Counted from the first letter of the stretch, positions 26,215 to 35,537 are shown. The stretch is DNA of 64,000 nucleotides from Oceanospirillaceae bacterium (GCA_015665455.1 JADFAD010000006.1:124001-188000), one strand, 5' to 3'. The notes: generated by a model from the sequence alone, not told the origin. Numbers and translations: made by a program.

Positions 26215-27444
26215 TTATAGCCACTGTCTAAATGGTAAAATGCTTACTCGACTTCCCTCAGCAACATTACCGCTGTCTCGCTCTAATACAATAAAACAAT
26301 TGGATTCGGCAATGGACGACAATACTCCCGAACTTTGAGAATTAAATGGAACAACGATCAACTCACCTTCATCAGACATAGAGTAATTAGCTCTTTGAAA
26401 GTCCATTCTTCCTGGTCGTTTTTTCACTGACGCACTCAGCCTAGCAGGCAGCATCGATAAACCTTCAACGGCTTGACCTGAAAACTGTTGCAACGCCGGC
26501 CTTGCTAATAACATGAACGTGACAATCGCTGATACAGGGTTACCCGGTAAACCAAAAAGATACCCCGCATTTTCGTCCTGATTCTTACTTAATGAACCAC
26601 AAGCAAACGGTTTACCAGGTTTTATAGCGACTTTCCAAAAATCAATACTACCCAGTTCATCCAGAACCTCTTTCACATAATCGGCATCCCCTACAGAAAC
26701 GCCTCCTGTAGTAATGACAAAGTCCGCTTGTCGGGACGCATCAGTAAAGGCATTAGAGATAGCTTCACGGTCATCTTTGATCGTACCGAAATCAATAATT
26801 TCGCAACCTAACCGCTGAAGCATTGGGAATAAGAAATAACGATTGCTGTTATAAATCGCACCCGCCTCTAGGGGGGTTCCTGGTTCGGTCAACTCATCAC
26901 CCGTAGACAACAAAGCCACTACCGGTTTTCTATACACGCGAACCTTAGCAACACCTACTGATGCAAGCAGCCCCAAATGAGAGGCATCTAAACAAGTTCC
27001 TTTAGCAATAATGGTCTTGCCTTGAGCAATATCGTTACCCGCTCTACGGATATTTTCACCCAATTTATGCTGCCCAACTACCTTAATCAAATCACCATCA
27101 CGCTCAATTTCTTCTTGCATGATGACTGTATCCGCGCCATCCGGCACCTCTGCGCCCGTCATGATACGAACAGCATCACCAGAATTAACCGTTATCTCAG
27201 AAGCATCGCCTGCTAATCGAGTCGCCGTAACCAGCCAAGTTTCATCTTCAGAAGGTTCTTGCATTTTAAGCGCATAGCCATCCATTGCCGAATTATCTTT
27301 AGGTGGCACATTCATTGGAGAAACTATATCTTCCGCAAGAACACGTCCAATCGACTCAACGATGGTTGTTTCACACACCTCACCAGCCGATAAAGTGCCA
27401 ACATCTGAAAGTAATTGCTGTAAAGCTTCTTCATAGGGACGCAT
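26215..27444 (-). CDS. moeA: Molybdopterin molybdenumtransferase
   Basis: 409 residues from the ATG at 27444, chosen because AGGAAA lies about eight bases upstream; a TTG six codons earlier lacks a site. MoeA inserts molybdate into adenylylated molybdopterin. Seen are the N-terminal AEDIVSPMNVPPKDNSAMDGYA, ALLSTGDELTEPG, the MoCF_biosynth core TTGGVSVGDADYVKEVL, and a C-terminal domain IV. It leads the minus-strand moeA-moaD-moaE cluster. moaA, moaB and moaC are not in the window. Confidence 0.95.
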   Translation of the reverse strand: MRPYEEALQQLLSDVGTLSAGEVCETTIVESIGRVLAEDIVSPMNVPPKDNSAMDGYALKMQEPSEDETWLVTATRLAGDASEITVNSGDAVRIMTGAEVPDGADTVIMQEEIERDGDLIKVVGQHKLGENIRRAGNDIAQGKTIIAKGTCLDASHLGLLASVGVAKVRVYRKPVVALLSTGDELTEPGTPLEAGAIYNSNRYFLFPMLQRLGCEIIDFGTIKDDREAISNAFTDASRQADFVITTGGVSVGDADYVKEVLDELGSIDFWKVAIKPGKPFACGSLSKNQDENAGYLFGLPGNPVSAIVTFMLLARPALQQFSGQAVEGLSMLPARLSASVKKRPGRMDFQRANYSMSDEGELIVVPFNSQSSGVLSSIAESNCFIVLERDSGNVAEGSRVSILPFRQWL

Positions 27445-27594
27445 GAACGATTTCCTGATCAATTAAAATATGAAGTGAATATACACTAATCGTGTTAACC
27501 ATAGGACAAGGATGTATCATGAAATTGATCTAGCACAGCTAGAATCCAATTCTTTAGGTCTTTCCAGAACGAAAATGAATTACCCAATAAAAGC

Positions 27595-28044
27595 TTAACC
27601 ACTGCATTGATTTCTAGGTTCTAAAACTCGCTTATACACTTTAACTGTCGCGGGGATATTTAAATCTATGCGTTCATGAGTCTGAATCGACCACTCTGCA
27701 TTCAAACCCAGCACCGTTGTATATTGAGAATCATGTTGACGCTCGATCGTAACCCGTTGTTCTGACTTTTCTTCTCGAACCTTCGTATACTCAACGCAAG
27801 GGTCTTCAGCTTCTCGTTCTGCAATTCGTTGATCAACCAACGTTCCCACTGAAAACCAATCCGTAGAGTCTGTCGCAATATAAGTAATCACTAACCGATC
27901 TTTACTGTCGTGCGCCTCTTGATACCCTAATTGGCCATCGTATTGCTGATAGACAGTGCCTGCACACCCGAATAGCGTAAGAGAAACCAAACACAATAGA
28001 GAAATTCGAATACAGTTAATGAATGACTTGCTTTTAATAGCCAT
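27595..28044 (-). CDS. Small putative lipoprotein, function unknown
   Basis: 149 residues. The ATG at 28044 is preceded by GGAGGT at seven bases, better than a GTG three codons earlier. The N-terminus carries a signal peptide ending in lipobox LTLFGC. The mature part is charged and strand-rich (VITYIATDST, VRVTIERQ-like segments). No family is recognised. It lies 38 bases downstream of a polysaccharide deacetylase gene on the same strand, so it may be part of the same envelope operon. Confidence 0.72.
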   Translation of the reverse strand: MAIKSKSFINCIRISLLCLVSLTLFGCAGTVYQQYDGQLGYQEAHDSKDRLVITYIATDSTDWFSVGTLVDQRIAEREAEDPCVEYTKVREEKSEQRVTIERQHDSQYTTVLGLNAEWSIQTHERIDLNIPATVKVYKRVLEPRNQCSG

Positions 28045-28082
28045 GCAATTCACCTCCAGAAAGTAATGAACAAATACCTATA

Positions 28083-29279
28083 TTATTCAGAATACCATTG
28101 ATTACCGATGTCTTTTCGAATAAATGGTTGGCTGTACCAATAATAACGACCGGTCCACTTTGAAGGGAGCGTACAGTTTATTCGAGATCGACCAACGGGT
28201 AATAACGTTGAGATATTGGTGATCACCCCCTTCACTTTTTGTTGCTCTTGCTCACTTAGAGTGAGTGTACTTTCAACTCGACCTTGGCCCGTGACATAAC
28301 AAGCTAAACGCTTCGCTTGAGAGAGTGTCATTTCAACACTCATATAAATGCTCGGTTTCGCCTCATCATGATCAAAAACCCACCCTGTTCGATCGAACTT
28401 AAATAGCGCAACATCCTGCTCATTGACCTGAGAAGGCATCGAAATGTCTGCACCATCGCCTAAGCGAGTACGGGTAACCGGCAAAGCCAACGACGCCACT
28501 TTTAATTTAAAATCGTCCAAGTCCGTATAGTGACCACCAAAAGGAAAACGAGGAAGCGCTTGTAAATCAGAGTGTTCGGATACCGCTCCCGAATGTTGAG
28601 CAAGTGCAACATAATCTTTGTCTTTTAAGAACGCCTTAAGTTCCATATTGTATTCGCCAAACGGATACGCCAACACATTTAGCTTTTGCCCTGTGTTTTC
28701 AAATATTAAGGCATCTGTTCGATCGATTTCACTGTCCAAACGCTCCAACCACTGCTGCTCCGACTCACCTTCTTGCTTTCGAATCATATGCAGATGAGTG
28801 TAAGTGTGGTTCGCAAACTGAACGCCAGCGTCAGACATCTCTTTAATTTGCTCCCACGTCATAGAATGCTTCTGCCCCAAGGAGACGGATTCGGCATTAA
28901 CATAAACGCTGAATGGATAGCCATACCGCTTTAGAATTGGCCAAGCGGTTTCATAAACGGATGAATAAGCATCATCGAAAGTGATTACTGCCGTTTTTCG
29001 GCGAATCATTTTCCGTTCTTTAACACGCTTAATCAGTTCGGTAATAGAAATAACATCAAAATCCATCTCGCTTAAATGAAGCATATGTGCCTCAAAGTTT
29101 TCAGGGGAGATAGACGTCAAGAAAGGGGTTTCATTACTCACGTGGTGATATTGAATGATCACAGAAGAACGATCATCTTCTTCAAAAGCAAAGGCAGGCT
29201 GCCCTAAAATCAAACTAAGCAGAATTAAAACATTACGACATAATAAAAATGATCGGTTTAAATATTTACTGAGCGTCAT
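28083..29279 (-). CDS. Exported polysaccharide deacetylase (NodB-like, CE4)
   Basis: 398 residues from the ATG at 29279, which has AAGG five bases upstream and gives a proper signal peptide (about 1-31, ending GQPAFA). The NodB domain spans roughly 45-270: QYHHVS, the catalytic and metal aspartates in ITFDDAY, the metal histidines in NHTYTHLH, and LAYPFGEYN. It probably removes N- or O-acetyl groups from an envelope or extracellular polysaccharide, like PgaB. The C-terminal 130 residues look like a separate beta-rich domain. The polysaccharide itself cannot be named; no glycosyltransferase is near. Confidence 0.88.
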   Translation of the reverse strand: MTLSKYLNRSFLLCRNVLILLSLILGQPAFAFEEDDRSSVIIQYHHVSNETPFLTSISPENFEAHMLHLSEMDFDVISITELIKRVKERKMIRRKTAVITFDDAYSSVYETAWPILKRYGYPFSVYVNAESVSLGQKHSMTWEQIKEMSDAGVQFANHTYTHLHMIRKQEGESEQQWLERLDSEIDRTDALIFENTGQKLNVLAYPFGEYNMELKAFLKDKDYVALAQHSGAVSEHSDLQALPRFPFGGHYTDLDDFKLKVASLALPVTRTRLGDGADISMPSQVNEQDVALFKFDRTGWVFDHDEAKPSIYMSVEMTLSQAKRLACYVTGQGRVESTLTLSEQEQQKVKGVITNISTLLPVGRSRINCTLPSKWTGRYYWYSQPFIRKDIGNQWYSE

Positions 29280-29310
29280 TTCAACCTTCCATTCAACACA
29301 ACGAATAGCA

Positions 29311-29341
29311 GTGTTCACTAGAAACTGTGTTCACTAGAAAC
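29311..29341. repeat. 15-base tandem direct repeat
   Basis: GTGTTCACTAGAAAC occurs at 29311-29325 and again at 29327-29341, separated by one base (16-base period). It sits just upstream of the deacetylase start on the minus strand. It may be a slippage duplication or a repeated regulator site. Confidence 0.7.
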
Positions 29342-29390
29342 AGAAACATAGTTCGAGCCGTACGGACCATCACTTTCTTACAGGCATAAA

Positions 29391-29420
29391 AAAAGCCGAG
29401 ATATAAATATCTCGGCTTTT
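29391..29420. terminator. Terminator after initiator tRNA copy 1
   Basis: A 14-base perfect stem (aaaagccgagatat/atatctcggctttt) with an A-rich left flank and T-rich right end. It sits just 3' of the tRNA on the minus strand and can also act on the plus strand. Confidence 0.85.
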
Positions 29421-29426
29421 AGAATC

Positions 29427-29503
<77 letters not shown>

Positions 29504-29630
29504 TCAGTGTGGGGCGCATTATATGGAGGTTGTACCTCACTGTCAATCGCTTAATTAAAACTATGTAAATAAAACGAATCAAGGTCTAGATGAGTACACA
29601 AATAAATAAATTCAAAATCTAACAGGCACA

Positions 29631-29662
29631 AAAAAGCCGAGATATTTATATCTCGGCTTTTT
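29631..29662. terminator. Terminator after initiator tRNA copy 2
   Basis: Stem aaaaagccgagata/tatctcggcttttt, nearly identical to the terminator beside copy 1, showing that the duplicated unit included the terminator. Confidence 0.85.
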
Positions 29663-29669
29663 ATAATTC

Positions 29670-29746
<77 letters not shown>

Positions 29747-29813
29747 TCATAGTGGGGCGCATTATATGGACACCCCTACTTTCTGTCAACACATAAAAAG
29801 TAATTACTTCATT

Positions 29814-30527
29814 TTACTTACTTTTTTCATCAAATGGGGGCACATCATCGTTAAGATCCACAATGGTATCTTCAATATTTTCTTGTTGAGCAACAAAGTG
29901 CAACGCCATTTCAAAGGAAGATCGAGTAAACTTTAAAACTTCTGCAAAGCCTTCATCGCTTAGCTGACGAGCAGCATCATGTCCTCGCATAATATTAATA
30001 AACTGACGTTCTCGTTCAAACTGAGTCGTCACCCTTGCAGGGCCCCAAGCTTCCATTAACTTCCAGAGTTCAGGGTTATACGCTTTGACGTATTTCATCA
30101 CAAAAGGAATGGGATCATGTCTCGCCAATAATGCAGCCAGACGTAAAATGAGTTCAAAAGACAATGTCGCCGTGCCATTCTCTACAGCCTCAACCAAACT
30201 CTTATCCGTAAGGTTTAAGGCTTCTGCCAACTCAGAGCGTGTTAAGCCTGCGATTTCACGCATATCTCGAATGGATTCACCCGCATCAGCGATCAACCTT
30301 AAGTTCTCCGGCGATTGAACTAATTTAGATGCTTTACTAAGAGAAGTAACACCGGTCTTCCAAGCTATTTTGAGCGCGTCCTCAGCCAACCGTCTTACAA
30401 AAGAAGCGCGACCTGATGATTCACTTGAATCATTGTCCAACACTTCAAAAGAGCCCGCCAGCTCACTTAGAGCATCATCTTCAGAGATATCTTTATGGTC
30501 TACCTCAGGTTTTTTATTATCAACCAT
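29814..30527 (-). CDS. Helix-turn-helix (XRE/Cro-type) domain protein
   Basis: 237 residues. An acidic N-terminal segment (about 1-45) is followed by a helical region and an XRE-type HTH at about 83-140 (IRDMREIAGLTRSELAEALNLTDKSLVEAVENGTATL). The C-terminal 100 residues (RHDPIPFVMKYVKAYNPELWKLMEAWGP) form a conserved helical tail of unknown role. Probably a transcription regulator; target unknown. It lies upstream of the two tRNAs on the same strand and is divergent from ppa. Confidence 0.8.
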   Translation of the reverse strand: MVDNKKPEVDHKDISEDDALSELAGSFEVLDNDSSESSGRASFVRRLAEDALKIAWKTGVTSLSKASKLVQSPENLRLIADAGESIRDMREIAGLTRSELAEALNLTDKSLVEAVENGTATLSFELILRLAALLARHDPIPFVMKYVKAYNPELWKLMEAWGPARVTTQFERERQFINIMRGHDAARQLSDEGFAEVLKFTRSSFEMALHFVAQQENIEDTIVDLNDDVPPFDEKSK

Positions 30528-30669
30528 TCGTTAATCCTTCGGGAATAGATCAAATGATCATAAATCATGGGGGATGAATTATTCAACTGCACTAGGATTC
30601 CAGTTCATCAGCCACTATAATCACCGCTTTCTTTTTTAACCAAAACAACCATTAGTTTAGGAACAGATT

Positions 30670-31206
30670 ATGAGTTTCAACAACATTCCAGCGGGCAAGG
30701 ATGTACCTAACGACATCTTTGTTGCCATTGAGATTCCAGCAAACAGCTCGCCTATCAAATATGAAATCGAAAAAGAATATGATGCGCTAATGGTTGATCG
30801 CTTCATGGCGACGCCGATGTTCTACCCTGCAAACTATGGTTATATCCCTAACACTCTTGCAGACGATGGCGATGCATTGGATGTTCTTGTTGTGACTCCA
30901 TACCCTGTCGCTCCAGGTTCTGTTATTCGTTGCCGTCCTGTTGGCGTATTAAACATGACAGACGAAGCCGGTGAAGATGCTAAATTGTTAGCAGTTCCAC
31001 ACACTAAGCTAACTAAGATGTACGACGACGTTGAAGACATCACCGATCTACCACAGCTTCTTCGCGACCAAATCGCTCACTTCTTCGAGAACTACAAAGA
31101 TCTTGAAGTTGGTAAGTGGGTTAAAGTTGAAGGCTGGGAAGGTGCTGACGCAGCTAAGAAAGCTATTGTAGAGTCTATCGAAGCTTACAACAAAGCCGAA
31201 AAATAA
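30670..31206 (+). CDS. ppa: Inorganic pyrophosphatase (family I)
   Basis: 178 residues, normal for bacterial family I PPase. It hydrolyses pyrophosphate from biosynthesis. The signature [10 protein letters not shown] provides the metal-binding aspartates; [16 protein letters not shown] and [17 protein letters not shown] are typical. Codon use is strongly biased (highly expressed gene). A strong terminator follows the stop. Confidence 0.97.
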   Translation: MSFNNIPAGKDVPNDIFVAIEIPANSSPIKYEIEKEYDALMVDRFMATPMFYPANYGYIPNTLADDGDALDVLVVTPYPVAPGSVIRCRPVGVLNMTDEAGEDAKLLAVPHTKLTKMYDDVEDITDLPQLLRDQIAHFFENYKDLEVGKWVKVEGWEGADAAKKAIVESIEAYNKAEK

Positions 31207-31226
31207 GACTTTATAAGCATGAATTA

Positions 31227-31263
31227 AAAAAGCCCGAATAGCTGTTTGTTATTCGGGCTTTTT
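31227..31263. terminator. Rho-independent terminator after ppa
   Basis: A 14-base stem aaaaagcccgaata/tattcgggcttttt, loop gctgtttgt, followed by more Ts. It probably works in both directions between convergent genes. Confidence 0.9.
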
Positions 31264-31296
31264 TATTTATTTATAATTTATTCACGTACCTTTAAT

Positions 31297-32052
31297 TCAG
31301 GGCTCAATGTCATCCTCTTTTGCCATGCTCATCCCCGAACGCAAATCACGAACCTTCTGAGCCATATTTGTTTTCACAAAGTTTTTATATTCCACTTTAT
31401 GAAAATCAACAATCGATTGAGCTAAACGTTCCATAGTCGTGTATACCTTAAGGTTTTCACGCGCGGCCGTACTCTTCACCTGGTCCGCTGATTTTCTCAC
31501 TGATTCCAATAAGTTTTCACTTAATGAAACAGCTTGATGCGACATTTTCTCCATATCGCTCACCAACGCCTCATCCAAGTACGCCGCATCAAACTGAATT
31601 TGATGCTCAAGCTGAATCGCTTGATTGAGCAATTTACGAGCGTCATCATAAAAGCGCTTGATATGTTCTTCTTGCTTCACTGCATGCATTCCTGCCAAAG
31701 CTTGAGAACCAACTTTTATTATTCGGGTCGCTGAATCCGCACTATTTTTACCCCAAACAACAAATGCTTTATATATTTCCTCTACAGCACGTATGGACTT
31801 ACCATCAATAACCACTGCAGAAAATTCAAGATCCACCTCAGAATCTTGATTCATATTTCGAATCATTTGCTTATTCAATTTGACTAACTGAGCCTTCGCT
31901 TTATTTATCTCTTTTTGAGCGCTCTTAACCGCCTCAGCAGAAACCACTTTCGCTTGTTTCTTTAAAAACCACCACCCTAAAATAAACATGGCACTAAGAA
32001 ATATCAAAAAACCAATGATGTTTACGATGATGACTGTTTCTATATTATTCAA
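31297..32052 (-). CDS. Membrane-anchored coiled-coil protein, function unknown
   Basis: 251 residues. One N-terminal transmembrane helix (about 7-30, VIIVNIIGFLIFLSAMFILG) is followed by a long heptad-rich, lysine and glutamate-rich cytoplasmic region (KSAQKEINKAKAQLVKLNKQ and onward). No enzyme motif is visible and I do not recognise a family. It lies 73 bases downstream of an RND transporter gene on the same strand, so it may be an accessory of that transporter. Confidence 0.7.
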   Translation of the reverse strand: MNNIETVIIVNIIGFLIFLSAMFILGWWFLKKQAKVVSAEAVKSAQKEINKAKAQLVKLNKQMIRNMNQDSEVDLEFSAVVIDGKSIRAVEEIYKAFVVWGKNSADSATRIIKVGSQALAGMHAVKQEEHIKRFYDDARKLLNQAIQLEHQIQFDAAYLDEALVSDMEKMSHQAVSLSENLLESVRKSADQVKSTAARENLKVYTTMERLAQSIVDFHKVEYKNFVKTNMAQKVRDLRSGMSMAKEDDIEP

Positions 32053-32125
32053 TCTATACTCCCTTGCTAGACGTCATTCCACTTAAGTTATCGGTCTAAA
32101 CCTTGAATTCTAGAATCTAGTTTCA

Positions 32126-34705
32126 TTACTTTTTGTTGTTTCCCAAAGGCTGAAATAACAATAATAACGATGGCAATAATGTAAGTGCCGCAAAAATAGC
32201 AGCAATCATTGCCAGTCCAGTCAACAAACCAAAGTAAATAGTAGGTACGAAGTTAGACAAAGCTAAAATAGAAAATCCAACCACGATAATGACAGAAGTA
32301 TAGTACATCGCTTTACCGATACTTGCGTGACATCGCTGAACTGACGCAAAGTAATCGCCATCAATGAGATATTCTTCTTTGAAGCGATGTATGTAGTGAA
32401 TCGTATCGTCCACTGCAATCCCTACCGTAATAGCTGCAATGGTGATGGTCATCATGTCTAAAGGAAGCCCAACCAACCCCATCACCCCTAGAACCAAACC
32501 CGCCGCTAACATGTTTGGAATAATAGCCACAACAGCTAGATAGAAAGATCTAAACAATATCCAAAACATCACCATGATCGCTAAGAAAACCACACCTAGG
32601 GTTTCAATTTGCGAAGTAAATAGGCTCTGAAGCATATTGTTATAAAGAACCATCATATTGGTTAAACGATATTGCTCCACTTCAAGACCAAACTTTTCAT
32701 GCAGATCCGTTTTGATTTTAGTTAACAACTCATCGCGACGAAGGTCTGGATCAGAATCAATGATACGCATCGTTATACGAGCTTTATTTGCATCATCAGA
32801 CAGGTATGGCTTAATTAAAATGTTCGCGACATCTTCCGGCACCATTGAGCGCACCAATGCCAACTCAAAGTCGCTAAGCGGTTTGTCATCATTAAGCATG
32901 GTTGCTAAATCCATTACCGTACTCAATGACAGAACCTTACCTATTTCAGGGTACGACTCAAGGTATTGATGTACTTCCTTCAACTTAGCCAATTTATCCG
33001 TTGTTAACCAATAGCTCGGGGTATTAATGTCATCCGCTTCCCCAAAACCATCACCGAAGCCATCACCTAATTCTTCATCAAAGTCCTCATCAAAATCTTC
33101 GTCAAAGTCCTCATCAAAGGCTTCGTCTGTCGAGTCATCAAAATCATTTTCTGTCGACTCAAATAAAGGCTCATTCAATGAAGCAATGAACCCTTCAAAT
33201 GCTTTATCAGGTGAAATAATAATGTCTAATGGCGTCGTTCCACCTAACTCTTGATCAATAACAGACATCCCCTGGTAAATTTCTGTCTCTTTATCAAAGT
33301 AACCAATGAAGCTGTTTTCTACTTCCAGCTTGGATATTCCATAAATTGAAAGAGCGGTCATTACTACAGAGCCCAGAACGATCAGCTTAAAAAACCGCTG
33401 AGTCATCGAGGCAAAGAAAAGTGTAAACGATTCCGTAAAGTCGTGTTCTTCTACAGGTTCATCAACGGGCACTAAAAGCATCAACACAGGGAAAATAACG
33501 AAAGTAAGTAAAAAGGCCAAACCCACGCCCGTCGCCATCATCCAACCAAAACCAATAACCGGTTTAATGTCTGAAAAAATCAACGACATAAAAGCAACAA
33601 TTGTGGTCAATGACGTATAAAAACACGGTTGAATCATTCGCAACGTTGTTGCTTCAACCAGCTGAAACTGAGTTGCATTCGGCATCTCTAGGTGCAGCTC
33701 TCTGAAACGAACAACAAGATGCACACACATCGACATAGTGATAATTAAAACCAAAGAAACAAAGTTTGAAGAAATGACGGTTGCTCGCCAATCCAGCCAT
33801 GCCAACAAACCAACCAGCCATAAACTGGTTAACAAGCAGCTGGCCAGCGGAATGACAACCCATCTAACTTTGCGGAAGATAATTGTCAACATTGCAATCA
33901 AAAACAATAGAATCCCGATGCCAAACGTCAGTAAATCATCTTCAATAAATTGAATCATATCGGAGGTAATCATAGTTACCCCACCCAAGAAAATATCAGC
34001 ATGGTCACGATGTTCGTCCAAGACCTCTCGAACATCTTCGATCATCTGACTTTCTCGCTTCAAACGCTCAGCATTATATGCCGCAAACGCTACCGACACT
34101 TGATCCAGTGTTTGCTGTTTCAATGCGTCATCAGGATCTTCATTTAGAGCACTTCGCGACTGATTCCGAAGCTCAAGTAAGCGAAAATATTCCGCATCTC
34201 GCTTTAAATTCACCTGTAACGCGGTGGTATCACCATCTTCACTTACCAACAGCTTGTTATAAAGAGGGCTGACTTTAAACTCATTTAGAGCTAATTGTTT
34301 ATCTACACCCGGAGTCATTAACGTACGCATCCCCTGAGACAATTCAGTCAGGGTTATTCTTGGGCTATCCAGCAGAGGGACATTTAAGATACTGACAACA
34401 GAAGAAACAGAGGACAGTTTCTCAAGCTTGGTCGTCATCAGGCTGATGTCATTCAAGCTTTGATCACCGATTATATTTTTATCGTGGGGCGCATAAGTTA
34501 CGAAGAGGAAATCATCAGCACCATACTCACGAACTACTTTTCGATAGTACTGAAGGTCTTCGTCCGTTTCCAACGTCAACGAATCGGCCGATGCATCAAT
34601 TTTAAACGATTGACCAAAGTAAACAGCCGTCAAAGAAATGATAAAAATCAAACAAAGCCATAATTTGGGGTTTGATAGCACCACAGAACGGTAAAACGAA
34701 AACAT
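32126..34705 (-). CDS. RND-superfamily (MMPL/HpnN-type) transporter
   Basis: 859 residues with the duplicated RND layout: one helix near 12-32, a periplasmic loop, a sterol-sensing-like helix bundle (about 240-425), a second helix (about 440), a second loop, and a final bundle (about 690-850, with VGIAVDDTIHYIHRFKEEY). Single-chain exporters of this type move lipids or hydrophobic molecules; HpnN carries hopanoids. No hopanoid genes are nearby, so the cargo is open. The second periplasmic loop carries an acidic FDED repeat at about 520-560. A downstream coiled-coil membrane gene may be co-transcribed. Confidence 0.88.
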   Translation of the reverse strand: MFSFYRSVVLSNPKLWLCLIFIISLTAVYFGQSFKIDASADSLTLETDEDLQYYRKVVREYGADDFLFVTYAPHDKNIIGDQSLNDISLMTTKLEKLSSVSSVVSILNVPLLDSPRITLTELSQGMRTLMTPGVDKQLALNEFKVSPLYNKLLVSEDGDTTALQVNLKRDAEYFRLLELRNQSRSALNEDPDDALKQQTLDQVSVAFAAYNAERLKRESQMIEDVREVLDEHRDHADIFLGGVTMITSDMIQFIEDDLLTFGIGILLFLIAMLTIIFRKVRWVVIPLASCLLTSLWLVGLLAWLDWRATVISSNFVSLVLIITMSMCVHLVVRFRELHLEMPNATQFQLVEATTLRMIQPCFYTSLTTIVAFMSLIFSDIKPVIGFGWMMATGVGLAFLLTFVIFPVLMLLVPVDEPVEEHDFTESFTLFFASMTQRFFKLIVLGSVVMTALSIYGISKLEVENSFIGYFDKETEIYQGMSVIDQELGGTTPLDIIISPDKAFEGFIASLNEPLFESTENDFDDSTDEAFDEDFDEDFDEDFDEELGDGFGDGFGEADDINTPSYWLTTDKLAKLKEVHQYLESYPEIGKVLSLSTVMDLATMLNDDKPLSDFELALVRSMVPEDVANILIKPYLSDDANKARITMRIIDSDPDLRRDELLTKIKTDLHEKFGLEVEQYRLTNMMVLYNNMLQSLFTSQIETLGVVFLAIMVMFWILFRSFYLAVVAIIPNMLAAGLVLGVMGLVGLPLDMMTITIAAITVGIAVDDTIHYIHRFKEEYLIDGDYFASVQRCHASIGKAMYYTSVIIVVGFSILALSNFVPTIYFGLLTGLAMIAAIFAALTLLPSLLLLFQPLGNNKK
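33078..33125 (-). repeat. Short tandem repeat encoding FDED units in the RND transporter
   Basis: A 12-base unit (tcatcaaagtcc and variants on the plus strand) is repeated about four times, encoding successive FDED tetrapeptides in frame. It lies in an acidic stretch with glycine-rich GDGFG units after it. Third-base differences show the repeat is maintained at protein level rather than being one recent slip. Confidence 0.8.
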
Positions 34706-34853
34706 AAAACAGCTTCCCTGTTGATCAAAATAATCTTAAATATTTTTTATTGTAGATTTTAAGGTGCTTCGGCTACTTAATCACCAAACAACTAATAGCA
34801 CCCCAAATTAAGTAGTGCGACTATAAACGAAGTTCTGATGTGTTCATATGCCA

Positions 34854-34895
34854 TTGATCAAAATCAATACATCTATGACGCACTCAAAGTATCAT
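34854..34895 (+). promoter_or_regulatory. Class II FNR/Anr promoter of the bacteriohemerythrin gene
   Basis: TTGAT-CAAA-ATCAA (34854-34867) is a perfect match to the FNR/Anr consensus. TATCAT at 34890-34895 fits a -10 element. A start near 34902 places the FNR centre at -41.5, exactly the class II position. A ribosome site (AAAGG) precedes the ATG at 34929. Confidence 0.75.
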
Positions 34896-34928
34896 TCTTT
34901 GAATAAACTCTCAGTTTAAAGGTCCACC

Positions 34929-35537
34929 ATGAGCTTATTTTATTGGAAACCTGAATACTCAGTAGGCATAAAGAAAATTGATAGCCAGCATCAATCACTC
35001 ATCTTGCTAATCAATGAATTACACGATTCAATTGAATCAAATTTCTCTGAGCAATCATTCGAAAATATCCTCAAAAAACTCTTCGATTACACTCGTTATC
35101 ATTTCACTACAGAAGAGGAAATGATGGAGGCAAGTAATTACCCTAAAGGCCAACTCACAAAACACAAAAAACAACACCAACTGTTTATTGCCGAGCTTAA
35201 TGGATGTCAAACGGACATAGAGAATGTTTCACTCGAAGACGCCGTTATTATTCAAGAGTTCCTTGTAAACTGGCTGAAGAATCACATTCTGAAGATTGAT
35301 ACTCAACTCGCAAAATACTTATTAGATGAGACACAAAACAACCACCTATTAAGTAAGACAACTCAACCAGAAAGCCCTTCCCACCAGGATAATCATGAAG
35401 CAATCAAATTGATTCAGGAGATTCAAACGCTGGCGAAAGCAGCAATGAACCAAGATCTTAATAAAGAAAACGCCAGCAAGCTTTCTAAACTTGCTGACGA
35501 ATTACTTGAAATTACCAAGCAATCAATAAACCATTAA
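34929..35537 (+). CDS. Bacteriohemerythrin with helical C-terminal extension
   Basis: 202 residues. The first 135 form a hemerythrin four-helix bundle whose di-iron ligands are all visible: His21, His58, Glu62, His79, His83, His119 and Asp124 (HxxxxD). It should bind O2 reversibly at a non-haem di-iron centre, for oxygen storage, delivery or sensing. Residues about 140-202 add a charged helical tail lacking in minimal proteins. The promoter carries a perfect FNR/Anr box, so it is probably induced when oxygen falls. It is convergent with the DUF2333 gene, and the two stop codons overlap (TTAA). Confidence 0.93.
   Translation: MSLFYWKPEYSVGIKKIDSQHQSLILLINELHDSIESNFSEQSFENILKKLFDYTRYHFTTEEEMMEASNYPKGQLTKHKKQHQLFIAELNGCQTDIENVSLEDAVIIQEFLVNWLKNHILKIDTQLAKYLLDETQNNHLLSKTTQPESPSHQDNHEAIKLIQEIQTLAKAAMNQDLNKENASKLSKLADELLEITKQSINH

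Noticed and set aside
27463-27594. Possible molybdenum cofactor riboswitch before moeA
   Set aside because: The region lacks the expected conserved stems, and moeA has an ordinary short leader.
33027-33254. Plus-strand Ser/Pro/Lys-rich ORF
   Set aside because: It is the opposite strand of the acidic FDED repeat in the RND gene; composition follows from that.
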